Shown here piece by piece: positions 24,906-34,779 of a stretch of DNA of 64,000 nt. A program made the translations under genes and the position numbers. How positions within the stretch are numbered: position 1 is the stretch's first letter; each line of letters starts with the position of its first letter. The stretch comes from Limnanthes douglasii subsp. nivea (taxonomy: Eukaryota > Streptophyta > Magnoliopsida > Brassicales > Limnanthaceae). The stretch spans positions 127,633,737 through 127,697,736 of the forward strand of contig JAUPFV010000004.1 in assembly GCA_036936605.1 (NCBI GenBank), given 5' to 3'. The notes beneath the pieces are model-generated. The model was given only the letters and a program-made list of their open reading frames with translations. It was not told where the DNA came from and did not search any database.

Positions 24906-26453
24906 CTATGATGTTGTAGGGAACGGACCGCAGATGTCTGTATGTATCAAATCCAAGACCCCTTTTGCTCTATATGCATCTAATCGTTTCATTTTGGTCT
25001 GTTTTCCTTTTATACATTCAACGCAAACATTGAAGTCTGAAAAATCCAGTTCACTTAATAAACCTTCTGAAATAAGCTTTTCAATTCTAGTTCTAGAAAT
25101 GTGACCTAATCGCTTGTGCCAAAGTTTTGCTGATTTTTCCAGTTTACAATTTAGTTTTCCAGGTACGTCTACATTCATTATCTCTTTATGATCCTTTATA
25201 GTATCCAATAAATACAAGTTATCATTTGCTATTAAATTTCCAGAACCAACAACATTACCATGTAAATAAAGACATAAAATTTCATTTCCAAATAGACAAG
25301 AATAACTTAATTTGTCCAACAACGGAAAGGAAATTAGGTTCCTTCGAAAAGAAGGTACATACAATACGTCTTTTAAATACAAAAAATATCCACTGGTAAG
25401 CAACAAACGAAAATCACAAATAGAATGAACTAAACACGAACTGCCATCAGCTGTATAGATGGATGTTTCACCATCACTCAGGCTTCAGTTTCTTATCATA
25501 CCCTGCAAAGAAATACAAACATGAGTTGTTGCTGCTGTATCAACCCACCAAGTATTTCTCGGCACTGAAACTAAATTGATATGAGAACAAACCATAGAAG
25601 TGAAAATACCTTTGGTTTTCATCATAGCCCTCCATTTTTCACATTCTTTCTTAAAGTGCCCCGGTTTCTTGCAATGGAAGCAATGCCCTTTATCAGACGT
25701 ACCCTTATGCTTCTTTTGTCCCGAACCGGATGCATGTGCATCTGAACCTTCATACTTTCTCTTAATTCCCTTATCCACCTGAGCTTTCACCATTTTCACT
25801 TCTGGATGTTCTTGCTTCATCTTTTCCTCCTCTTGCACTGCCTGAGAGATGAGCTCATTAAGAGTCCATTTCTCGCGCTGACAGTTATAAGAAGTTTTAA
25901 AGTTCTTATACTGAGGAGGGAAAAAGTGAAAAGCAAAGCTTACCACAACATCTTCCGGAAGGTCAATCTTAAGTGCTTTCAATTTGGAGGCGATGTTTGA
26001 CATTTCCAAGATGTGCTCACAAACAGTCCCTTTGCAACGATTCATAGAGGCTAGCTTAATAAGAAACGTCTTAATCTCCACTTTATCGTTCTTGGAAAAA
26101 CATTTCTCTACCTCTTCGAGAAATATTTTCGCATTAGTGATCTCAGGTGGAACTGCACCACGGAATGCTAATGGAATTGATTGCTTCATTATCCCTAGAC
26201 TTATCATGTTCGAATTTTCCCACGCCTCTGACTCTTTTTTCTCCGTAGGAGAACTGTCATCAGTCAGAGGTTTAGGTTCATCGATCCTTAATGCTAAGTC
26301 GTAATCATGGCACATCAAGTGCAGCAACATATCTTCTTTCCATAGCTCAAAGTTACTCCCATTAAGTATGAGTGCCTTTTTGCCTTCCGGGTTATAAAGA
26401 TACGAATTTGCTAACATAACAAACAACAAACAATAAATAGCCAAAAACATCAC
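24906..26453 (-). pseudogene. copia gag, protease and integrase N-terminal part
   Basis: The frame 26453-25485 encodes gag (NGSNFELWK near the start, a central Leu-rich copia gag fold, then the CCHC knuckle CFHCKKPGHFKKEC near 25690) and ends at the protease (WWVDTAATTH, the D-T-A active-site pattern). A TGA stops it at 25485; the frame then continues (25406-24906) with GAG-pre-integrase (LWHKRLGH ... CVECIKGK) and the start of the integrase core (HTDICGPF) until a TAG. The TGA fits a mutated Arg CGA codon and the TAG a mutated Trp codon. A probable functional start is the Met 14 codons into the frame. The long polyprotein is thus cut at least twice. Confidence 0.85.
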
Positions 26454-27625
26454 TTAACATATAATATCCATAGTATTTAACAAATAAACATATCATAATA
26501 AAACATACTCTTACAACATCAATAAGATACCTTTGGCAAGCATATTAATTTGTATATGTATGAGTTTGAGCATAATTAATGTTGATCATACTAATTAACC
26601 TAAGTAAGAAAATCTTCCTTTGGGCCGATTTTCCTAGTTCAATTTTCTTAATGACTAATTCACAAATAACTATCCCGTGTCTAAGATTAACTATGTCAAA
26701 CCTTAAACTTCCTTTGGGCCGATTAAAATTTACATACTTGTCAATCATAGACTTGTCAAAACTCTAAAATAATTAATTCACCAATAGGGATCACTTTGGC
26801 GATATATTGGATCATTAATTATTTATCCAAGTTCTAACAACTTTAAACATGCTAATTATTTCGAAAAATACTATACGACTACCTTACTTAATGTCCAAAC
26901 TATTTCGTAGTCTATATATAAATTTAATAAAATTAAATTTATACCTTATATTATTATACTATAATATATCTTGAATGATACATTATAATATAATACTTAA
27001 TATATATATATATATATATTAATATATATTAATGTAAATCGAATTTATAACTACAAAATCAGTTCTATCAATTTGATTGAACGGCGCAGTTTTAGTACAA
27101 CATATTATAACATAAATACGTGCGTAACTTACATTACACGTTGCACGTATTTCTTATTTATATATGCAGTATTTCTTATTTATATATGCAGTTATTAACA
27201 ACACATGTTAATAACTGCTATTCTCGTTAATTTTGGTATATATATATATATATAAATATTACAATATAATTCAGATTTATGTATAATAATATATATATAT
27301 ATATATACCAAATCAACCCACCACTTCCTAATACTTCACTTAAATAGTGGAAATGGACCGACCACTTTCACTTTCTAACACTTTCACGAAATAAGAGTGA
27401 TAAGATAAACTCAATCTAACACGTAATTTCTTCCTGGTTAACAAGATTGCTTCTACTGTTATTTAATATACAGATATATGATTTTTCGATTTTCTCTATC
27501 TTATGATTTTAATTGACTATAAATCAATTCAAATATTCATGAATACGTATTCTAACCGGCAAATCAACAAATATCAAAGATCATGAATTGAGAATCTAAA
27601 AATTTAAGAAGTTAACTTCATGGTG
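26454..27625 (-). other. copia untranslated leader with repeats
   Basis: About 1.2 kb lies between primer site and gag. It holds three AT dinucleotide tracts (about 26998-27020, 27238-27255 and 27288-27305), a 22-bp unit repeated in tandem (27148-27191) and a perfect 12-bp stem-loop at 27189-27217. CTTCCTTTGGGCCGATT occurs twice (about 26612 and 26709). Confidence 0.6.
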
Positions 27626-27637
27626 GCTCTCATACCA
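27626..27637 (-). other. copia primer-binding site (initiator-Met tRNA type)
   Basis: The minus strand reads TGGTATGAGAGC two bases inside the 5' LTR. It differs by one base from TGGTATCAGAGC, the complement of the 3' end of plant initiator-Met tRNA. Confidence 0.8.
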
Positions 27638-27639
27638 CT

Positions 27640-28288
27640 TGTTAGAAATTCAGATTTTGGATTTCTAATATACTTATTGAACCATGAAATTAAATCATCT
27701 TGTAATAATGCGGAATAAATAACTTACAGGATGTAGACATTCTTTGATCTTCAGATTCCGAACTTGGAGCAGATGATCCGCGATCTTTTGCTAGGTTATG
27801 ATTCTTCTAAGAGATGGCAACCAAAACCCAATGATTGATTCTGAAGGAAAAACCAATCTGTTTTTCTTAAAGGCCTTTTTTCTCTCTGTATTTAATGTCG
27901 TGTCTATTAAGAATGAGTTCCTCATTCTTATATAGAACTGAAGTGAGAAAACGGTTCTTCTCTTTTAGCTATTTGTAACTTCCAAACAGTTACTTAATGA
28001 AAACCAGTCCTTATTAAATTTCCACCCTTAGGGACCATAACCCAGTATTATTTTGTTTTACAAAATAACCCCAAAACTTTATGTTTTGCTTAAGTTGTTT
28101 ATTTCCGAATCCAATCCTTCACAGTATTCGGAATTAAACCTGGTATCTATACAATTACCTCCATGATACATATTTTATCTACTAGTCCGTTCTTTTCTTT
28201 ATGATTGCTTTTATTGGACTAATATTAACGATAGTTCGATACATCGATAAAACATGTGACGGTCCAACTTAATGGAAAAATTCCAACG
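27640..28288 (-). repeat. copia 5' LTR (element on minus strand)
   Basis: Partner of 21248-21896. Its inner edge is followed on the minus strand by AG then TGGTATGAGAG. Confidence 0.95.
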
Positions 28289-28293
28289 GTGTA

Positions 28294-29090
28294 TTCTTCG
28301 ATATAAAACACTAGGAAAACTAATTCTGAAATATGAAAGACTCTACATTATATCGATCAAGTCGTCAAGCCATAAACTTACAAACTCTTTAGTAAAAATG
28401 CTACACTACGCTCTAAATTCGAAATGATTCATGGAATTTGAATGAAAATCTAAAATCTGACGAGCGGAAGTAGAGAAGTTTTGGCTACTTTATTTGTAAC
28501 TTTTTCGGAAAACAAAACACTAACACACTGTTTTTTTTAAAAAAAAAATATGGATCGTTGAATCAATATTAATTAACGACCGCAAACATGCGAAAGCGAA
28601 ATCGTATTACGCCGATTCGGAAATTGTAAACCGTCGATCATTTATAGTCGAATGTGGATATCCAATTTAAAAATAAAGCCACAAATTACGAATATAAATC
28701 GTTTGCACATGCAACCGGACGGTCGAGATTGAATAAACCTCAAACCAAAAAAAACACATCGGCATTTACTTACCTGGGCTAACCGGTGTACTTCGGCATT
28801 AATTGCTACTAGTCCGGTCAATGAAACATTAATTGCTTTGCTTTTTACTTACCTGGGCTAACCGGTGTACTTCGGCATTTAATTTTTACTTTATATTAAT
28901 GATTATCCTCCTTATAATATATAGGAGTGTGTATAGAGATTATAAAGTTTTAAAACCAGAATTATCCTTTTATCCTACTTTTAGTTTTTTAACTTTAAAA
29001 CTTTGGTAATTAAGAATTTATAATTTACTATATTAAATATTTAATGAGTTTATTATAATAAAAACAGGGTATTTTATATTTTATTTTTAT
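28294..29090. other. intergenic sequence with a short direct repeat
   Basis: No gene is seen. A 36-bp phrase containing TTACCTGGGCTAACCGGTGT occurs at 28765-28800 and again at 28844-28879, 79 bp apart. A C+G-richer stretch at 28590-28740 has no coding signal. Confidence 0.5.
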
Positions 29091-29098
29091 TAGGCAAG

Positions 29099-29449
29099 AT
29101 GACCCCGATTCAGGCTGAAACTCAAGCTTTACTGTTAGGGCTTGTTATCTGCTACAAGGAGGGTTGGACCTGTGTCGATGTCGAATCAGACTCCCAGATT
29201 CTTATCAATCAGATTGCCTCGCGAGTTGAATATGGAGATTGCACAGTGAGATTTTGCAGAAGGGCGTTGATTCCTGGTATGACTATTACTCACATCTCAA
29301 GGGTCCAGAACCAAGCGGCGGATTGGCTCGCGAAGTGGACCCTTAAGTGTAAGCAGAAAGTGATCTTCAACAATCACTCTGCTTCTCCAGGGCTTTTAGC
29401 CATAACTTTTTTAGAGAGTTTAGATCTGGGCTATGTAGTAAGGGTATGA
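29099..29449 (+). pseudogene. LINE ORF2 C-terminal RNase H fragment
   Basis: 116 open residues from Met: the AETQALLLGL block carries the catalytic Glu, VESDSQILI the second Asp, and SRVQNQAADWLAKW the final block with Asp. This is the RNase H domain found at the end of ORF2 in plant LINEs. The N-terminal part of the domain and all of the reverse transcriptase are missing. It closely resembles the RNase H of the LINE at 41001-46481. Confidence 0.8.
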
Positions 29450-29534
29450 GGTTGAGGATTTGGTTGGTTGATGCTGATTAGGGTTTTCATTGAAGGGAGA
29501 TCTGGTGTTGGGAGGCAAAAGAAAAGAGGAAGAA

Positions 29535-29794
29535 GAAAGAGTGTTATCTCTTTTTTTTTTTTCTTCCGGAGGGAACCCGCAGCCGCTACTCAGAGTGCAA
29601 TGAGTGCGCACAGGGTAAACCCTCAGTCTGACGCGATAGCCTGCAAACCAACGCCAGAAGGTAAACCACACAAGGTGACAGGCTCAGCCGAGAAAGCGTA
29701 TGTAGAGGGACTCGAACTCATGACCTTTTGGTTATAAGAATGCCATACTCAACCAACTCGGCTACCCCCTTGGGGGCGAAAGAGTGTTATCTCT
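29535..29794 (-). mobile_element. tRNA-derived SINE with 17-bp target duplication
   Basis: The minus strand of 29777-29552 starts with GGTAGCCGAGTTGG (A-box-like), has GGTCATGAGTTCGAGTCC (B box, about 29730-29713), a unique body and an A tail (T run at 29551-29562 on the plus strand). GAAAGAGTGTTATCTCT flanks it exactly at 29535-29551 and 29778-29794. The head folds as a tRNA whose anticodon position reads TAT, suggesting an Ile-type ancestor. The body may belong to an Au-like family; not proven. Confidence 0.85.
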
Positions 29795-29925
29795 GTTTAT
29801 TTTAGGGTTAGGTTTTTTGACCGATTGGTTGATTTTGACTGTATTCGAATGTATTGATTTCGCCTCTTATGGGCTTAATCGGGTTTTTCATTAATAAAGG
29901 TTATTATTCTGCTTAAAAAAAATTA

Positions 29926-30103
29926 TTTTTATTTTTATTTTTAGTTAAATTAATTTAAAACAACGGCAAATTTAATAACAAATTTATATTTTAAGAGTTT
30001 ATTTATTTTTAATTTTTTAATAAAATTATAAAAATAAGGTTTTAAAGTATCAGTTTTAATGACGTTTAATTATAAATGAGTCAAAATATAGCTTGTTCGT
30101 GAG
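29926..30103. other. AT-rich spacer between two LINEs
   Basis: T- and A-rich sequence; nothing recognised. Confidence 0.5.
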
Positions 30104-30438
30104 TGTTTTAAAGAATGAAGGTGTCATGACTTCTTCTAATTATTATGTTCTTCCTCTGTTTCCTCCATCAGTAGCTATGTTATCCAGTGATAAAATAATC
30201 CTTGTTGTGGATGAATTTCATCTTCTCCCATAAAAAAACAGAGGCCATAATATTACAAATATGGCAAGAAACATGAAATCTTACGCAGAAATCGCTAAGC
30301 CTGATAATCACTTTAAATGCTCTGATCTAAAACCAGAAAGAATTGAAAAAAAGACAACCATATATCTATTCAATATTCTCAAGAATGGCTTATGGAAAAA
30401 TCTAAACTCACGTTGATTGAAAAATTCTCTGTTGGTCT

Positions 30439-30950
30439 TGGTGTGGATAAAAGTAGCCTGAGGGTAGGCTGGTAATTTTAAGTGGAGTTTTAAGGCGGCG
30501 TAAGGGTGTTTCACGGTGGTGTGGTGGTGTTTAATGGTGTTTCAAGATATTTCAGGGTATTTCAAGGTGTTTTAAGGGTGGTGAGAGAATTGAGCAGCCT
30601 GGCAGCAGTTAACTTTTCTTACCCCTAGTTAATGTTGGTGGTTGGGCATTTATAGTGTAAGATTTGGGCCCTTATGGGCTTTCGGGTCAAGTTTAATGGA
30701 CCCGGGTCATGTTTAAAGACCCACAAGTTTTAAGTAGGTGAATAGACAGCTTAGTCAGATAGTGTTTAGGTATTTTAGTACTTTAGTCATAGTTCGAACT
30801 GACTTATATTTGCAGTGTTCAAAATGTTCAAAATCATCTGTCCGGTTCAACCAGTGCTGTTCGAATTGTAGTCATGGAGTCTGTCCGGTTTTACGGGGTG
30901 ATTTACTTTGGACTACCCTTCCGGGGAGCTCTTCGAATTCGGACTCATCA
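30439..30950 (-). repeat. element A 3' LTR
   Basis: TG...CA ended, 512 bp, identical to 40484-40995 except for one base. On the minus strand an ACTATAAATG box lies near 30665, the likely retroelement promoter in this LTR type. Confidence 0.97.
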
Positions 30951-30967
30951 GGAGCCCCTTTTTTAGG
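30951..30967 (-). other. element A polypurine tract
   Basis: Minus strand CCTAAAAAAGGGGCTCC abuts the 3' LTR. Element B has CCTAAAAAAGGGGCTAC at the same place (63256-63272). Confidence 0.85.
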
Positions 30968-31099
30968 TATTTGAACAAGTGTCCTTGTTAAAGAACTGAA
31001 AAACAGTCCGATTTGAGAAGTGGTTTTCCAATTCGAAGAGAGTTGAGTTAGGCCCGGACAGCCCAACCGTTACGAATTCCAAACGGTTCTTTGTCAGAA

Positions 31100-31381
31100 G
31101 TAGTGGGACACGTGTCACCCTCTGGTTGGTCACCCCAGCCGTTTTTCTACCTCGAAAATTACACCACTTTATTAAATAGATAACTTCCTTAAATGGTTTT
31201 GATGACGTCAGCGCCGTCTTTTAATCATTGCCCAACTTTTCGGATTCTCCTAGGAATCAAACCCCTTTTTTACATTTACTATAAATACTATTTGTCTTTC
31301 ACAGTTTCACTTTCACTTTTACTCTGCTACTTCACTCAAAACTTCATCTCTCTAAATCTTCAAATTCTCCTTAATCGTTTT
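31100..31381 (+). promoter_or_regulatory. antisense promoter of element A
   Basis: Upstream of the antisense gene, the plus strand has a G-box ACACGTGT (31108-31115), a TGACGTCA palindrome (31203-31210), CTCCTAGGAATCAAA (about 31247) and a TATAAATA box (31280-31287), 102 bp before the ATG. The leader is CT-rich (TCACTTTCACTTTTACTCTG). Element B keeps the G-box (63098-63105), CTCCTAGGAATCAAA and TATAAATTA (62942-62934, minus) 114 bp before its ATG; TGACGTCA is changed there. Confidence 0.65.
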
Positions 31382-34340
31382 ATGTTCACAGCAAGAACAG
31401 CTTTAATCAAGGGTGGCTGGCTCAATCTTTCAGAACTAGAGAGAGCTCAAAGGGTTGAAAAAGAGAAAAGGATTGCAGCAGGGCTTCCAGCATCGCCAGT
31501 TGAGAGACCAGCCACTTCAATCGAAGAATCTGATAGGGGTTCGTCTTCTTCAAAAGGTATAAAACCTAGAAAACTCTTCCAATCAACACTCTCCCCCATA
31601 GTTTCTGGCTCATCAGTCCAAGAGTCAATTCCCACCGTCGAACCGGAGGTTGTTGTTACAAGTGTTAGGAAGAAAACTACCTTTATAGCTATGGGGTCCG
31701 ACTCTGATCATTCCCCAGAGAAACTGATCATGAAAAGACCAAGTCGACTGGTTAAGGGACTCTCCTCGAAAAACACCAGTGAGTCTGGGTCCGGAACAAC
31801 TGATAGGACCCTCCGGGAGAGGCCGGTCGGTCCGGAGGCCAGCAGTCCACTACCTCCAAGGGAAACCTCGACCTCAGAGACTCAAGCTGAGGTGAAAATT
31901 CAAAAACATACAACGAGTCGCCAGTCCGGAGGATCAGCTGTACCAAGCTTCATCCCTCCCCGGGCTGTTTCTGCAGAAGCTCCCCCAACAGTTATGGAGG
32001 AGAGGATGGAAGACTCCATTGAGGAGGCTAGGTTTGAGTCCGAGTCGTCCGGACAAGCTGATACTGCCATAGTCGTTGCCAAGAAAGGCAAAGAGGACTT
32101 GTTCTTGAGCCGTCCGGATCTGCCGGAGTGCCTTGAAGGGAAAGTTGGGCCCTGCTTTCACAAGGTAGAGTTTAAGTATCTCTTATCTTTGTTAAAAACC
32201 AAGTATGCATTTATTCACACTAGAGACTTGGGACGGCTTCGCACTAAGTGGGGGATCCCTGAAAACGTAAAGATCCGAATTCCCATCGATCCAGAGACCC
32301 CGATGGATTGTAAGAGGAATGAGATTGTATTTTTTACAGAGCTGTTCAATTGGGGACTCAGGTTCCCATTGGATCCGGAGATAGTGCGCTATTTCCACTT
32401 AGTGAAGCTATGTCCATCGCAGCTGAGCCCCAACGGATGGTACACCCTGATGTCATGTATTATGGCATCCAGGCTGTCCGGAATTCCTCTTCCAATGGAA
32501 GAGTTTGCTGCTGTTGCCAGTCTGTGCAAACACCACCAGTTCCCCTTTTATCACTTCAATATGGGGAACAATCTGAAAGCTGTTGATGATCTCCTAGAAT
32601 CGGAGAATAAGTGGAGGAGCCAGTTCTTGTTTATAAGTGGCTCATGGGAGAACGGGAAGAAGATCAAGGTTGGGGAGAATCCTAGCCTTCTTCGAAGTAG
32701 ATGGAGGAGCGATCGTAAGTTCTTTCCTTAAGTTTCTGTTCGAATTTCTTTTCTTTAAGCTTTCACTAACTAGTTGCTCTTTTGTTTTGCCAGAACTGCC
32801 AAAAGAGTTAGGAGACTATGCGAAAGCCGGACAGGTTACCTGTGGCAAAATAAACACATGGGCCGCAGAGAACTGGGAGAACCGGTTCCACAAGGCTTTC
32901 ACTCCGGGAAACTTAGCCAGATCTCACCTGTGGAACACTACAGGTCGGAGGGATTTAACATGGGAGGAGCTCTCCACCCCTCCTGATGATGACATAGTGC
33001 TAAGAAGGTCTCACGAGCTAGATGGGACCCTTTTCCTCCCTCTTCGGGCCAAAGCCCCAAGTAAGATGAAGGGCCAGAAGAAGAAAGGGAAGAAAACAGC
33101 AGGAGATTCAGAGAAAAAGGCCCTGACTGACACAGAGGCGCCAATTCCAGTTCAAGTTGATGCAAGCCTTCTACAGGTGGTAGAAGTGGAAAGTAAAGAG
33201 CACGGAGAGACTCCCTCAAAACCTACGAGGGTCTCCAAACGAACCCGTAAACAAGTAAGTGAGGGTGTTGAGAGAGAAGTAAAAAAGAAGAAAACTTCTC
33301 AAGAAGAAGAATTTGCTCTCCGGGACCCGGAGCCCACTTTTCCAGTTGATCCTACATTAGCCGAAGAGATCCCAGAAAACCTTAACGAAGGGATTCCAGG
33401 GGAGCTTCACACTGATGACATTGAACGGGGAGAGATCAACATGGATGAAGTGGATGTCACCGGCCTGGGTCCTCTAGGTGACTACTTCCTTGGTTTGTCT
33501 AGGGACGAGTTTGCAGGGCCATATGTTCCTCCAAGTAATTCCAACACGGTGAATTTTAATGGCAAAACTTTCTTGGTCTCCAGTGAAAGGGATATCATAG
33601 CTCACTCTCTCCTTAGCAACGTGCAACCTGTGCTTACCTTGGAAAGGCAAGTCCGGAGTCAGGCAGAAACCATTAAGGAGCTTAAGTCCGAGAAGGAAAA
33701 ACTGTCCGATAACCTCCGAGGTGCCACTACCCAGGTTGACTTGCTTAAGGAGTCGAACGAGCAGCTGAAGAGGAGTAAAGATGAGAGCAACACAAAAGTT
33801 GCCTCTTTGGAAAAAACCCTAGAAGATCTCCAGGCTAAGCTGTCCGAGTTGGAGAAAGACTTGAAAACCTCAAAAGATGAGACTGCAGCAAAAGAAAAGA
33901 TTGTCACCAATCTGACTACTGACAAACTTACTTTGGAGAATGCAGTGACTCAGGCTATTGGTGAGAAAGCTGCCCTGGTGAAGGATCAAGAGGCCATGAT
34001 CAAGGCCAAAGTCAATGCTTATGCCAAGGAGATGCTACGGAGTGAAGAACTACTGATCGAAAAGGTAAAGTCTGACATGGTCCTCTTATTTCACGAGAAG
34101 TTCCCGAAGAGAAGACTTGGGGACTTATGGCGTTATGTGGATGACGACGATCTTCCATATTGGACCATGGTTGATGAAGGGTATACTGATATATCCTCAT
34201 CTGGTGACGAGGAGGAAACCGGAGAGAGTCCGGGAGAAGAAGAGGCTGACCCCAAAGGAAAGAAGGTCATTGAAGACAAAAGCGATGTTAAGACCAAGGG
34301 AACAGATGAGGGTGAGCCATCTTCAAAGGCTCCACCTTAA
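31382..34340 (+). CDS. antisense extra gene (aORF) of element A, two exons, 959 residues
   Basis: Exon 1 is 31382-32714 and exon 2 is 32794-34340; the 79-bp intron has GTAAGT and TTTTGCCAG ends and restores one frame of 960 codons. The start at 31382 (MFTARTALI) is preferred over the upstream in-frame Met at 31193 because the TATA box lies between them and element B conserves this Met. Residues about 60-250 are low-complexity, Ser/Pro-rich. About 258-440 is a globular domain (CFHKVEFKYL, KWGIPENVKI, FNWGLRFPLDPEIVRYF, GWYTLMSCIM) resembling the 'putative gypsy-type transposon' family. A Lys-rich patch lies near 535 and a coiled coil spans about 725-870, with an acidic tail. Antisense extra ORFs are known in Tat elements; their function is not. 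It faces gag-pol convergently. Confidence 0.85.
32715..32793 (+). other. intron of the element A antisense gene
   Basis: GTAAGTTCTTTCC ... TTTTGTTTTGCCAG, 79 bp, phase 1. A stop in the unspliced exon 1 frame lies inside it at 32729-32731. The same position in element B (60917-60997, minus) has GTAAGGATCC ... TTTTGTCTTAACAG, 81 bp. Confidence 0.85.
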
Positions 34341-34376
34341 ATGGTAATTTGTTTTGTTTAATGTTTGTTTGAACCA

Positions 34377-34545
34377 AAGTCCTTGGAAGGCCAAGGCTCC
34401 TTTTTTGTGATGCTGTCCGTTTTGACCGGACAGATTTTTGTATTGTGTTTAAACTTATTCACAAAGTCCTTGGAAGGCCAAGGCAACTTTAAGTTTATTG
34501 AATGAATGTTTTATCTTGCACAACCTTTCTCTTATTCTAGAGTTT
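34377..34545. repeat. paired stem-loops between convergent genes of element A
   Basis: AGTCCTTGGAAGGCCAAGGC occurs twice. The core CCTTGG-AAGG-CCAAGG is a perfect 6-bp stem with a 4-nt loop, at 34381-34396 and 34468-34483. Between them lies another perfect 7-bp hairpin, CTGTCCG-TTTTGAC-CGGACAG (about 34413-34433). The block is the 3' UTR of the antisense gene and is also within the gag-pol RNA. GAATGAATG...TTTTATCTTGCACAAC just after may hold the polyadenylation site. Confidence 0.8.
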
Positions 34546-34779
34546 GTTTAAGTACTTCGCATTGTGAGAGTGTTTAATTTCTCCGGCTAGAATTTAAATA
34601 GCCCTTAGATCTTTCAGTCCGGGTAGTATGGCAATCAACAGAATTTTGTAAAAACTTAGAAAATTTATTCAAAAAAGCTCCAAGTTTCATTTAAAGCTCT
34701 CCGTGGCGCCAGAGAGAGGTAGTGGTATGCCCCCAAATATTTACATGGATGTTTAAACAAGTAAATATTTACATAAATT
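34546..34779. other. space between antisense-gene 3' end and pol stop, element A
   Basis: No frame of interest. It contains CCCCCAAATATTTACATGGAT (34731-34751) next to the pol end, which is repeated in complement in element B at about 58933-58951, so it is conserved family sequence. Confidence 0.5.

Larger units (their letters stand above)
21243..28293 (-). mobile_element. Ty1/copia LTR retrotransposon, complete but inactivated
   Basis: Two 649-bp direct repeats (21248-21896 and 27640-28288) begin TGTTAGAAATTC and are bounded by the 5-bp duplication GTGTA (21243-21247 and 28289-28293). The last base of the right LTR has changed (CCAACG instead of CCAACA). Coding runs on the minus strand: gag-protease, integrase, reverse transcriptase, RNase H, the copia order. 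The first 210 bp of the LTRs differ at about nine positions, so the insertion is not recent. Confidence 0.95.
29091..29925 (+). mobile_element. 5'-truncated LINE (RNase H end and 3' UTR)
   Basis: The sequence starts abruptly inside ORF2 at a PIQAETQALL block and ends with an A-rich tail at about 29912-29925. Only the C-terminal RNase H and the 3' UTR remain, typical of incomplete target-primed insertion. The 3' UTR is interrupted by a SINE (29552-29777). Confidence 0.75.

Noticed and set aside
29700..29777. A tRNA gene on the minus strand
   Set aside because: The A and B boxes and anticodon loop belong to the head of a SINE with an A tail and exact 17-bp flanking duplications; the acceptor stem does not close.
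31193..31381. Use of the upstream in-frame Met at 31193 as the start of the antisense gene
   Set aside because: The TATA box and leader lie inside that extension, and element B conserves only the Met equivalent to 31382.
32637..32793. N-terminal part of the 567-residue plus-strand frame as coding
   Set aside because: It overlaps the end of exon 1 in another frame and the intron; splicing 32714/32794 joins both frames and is conserved in element B.
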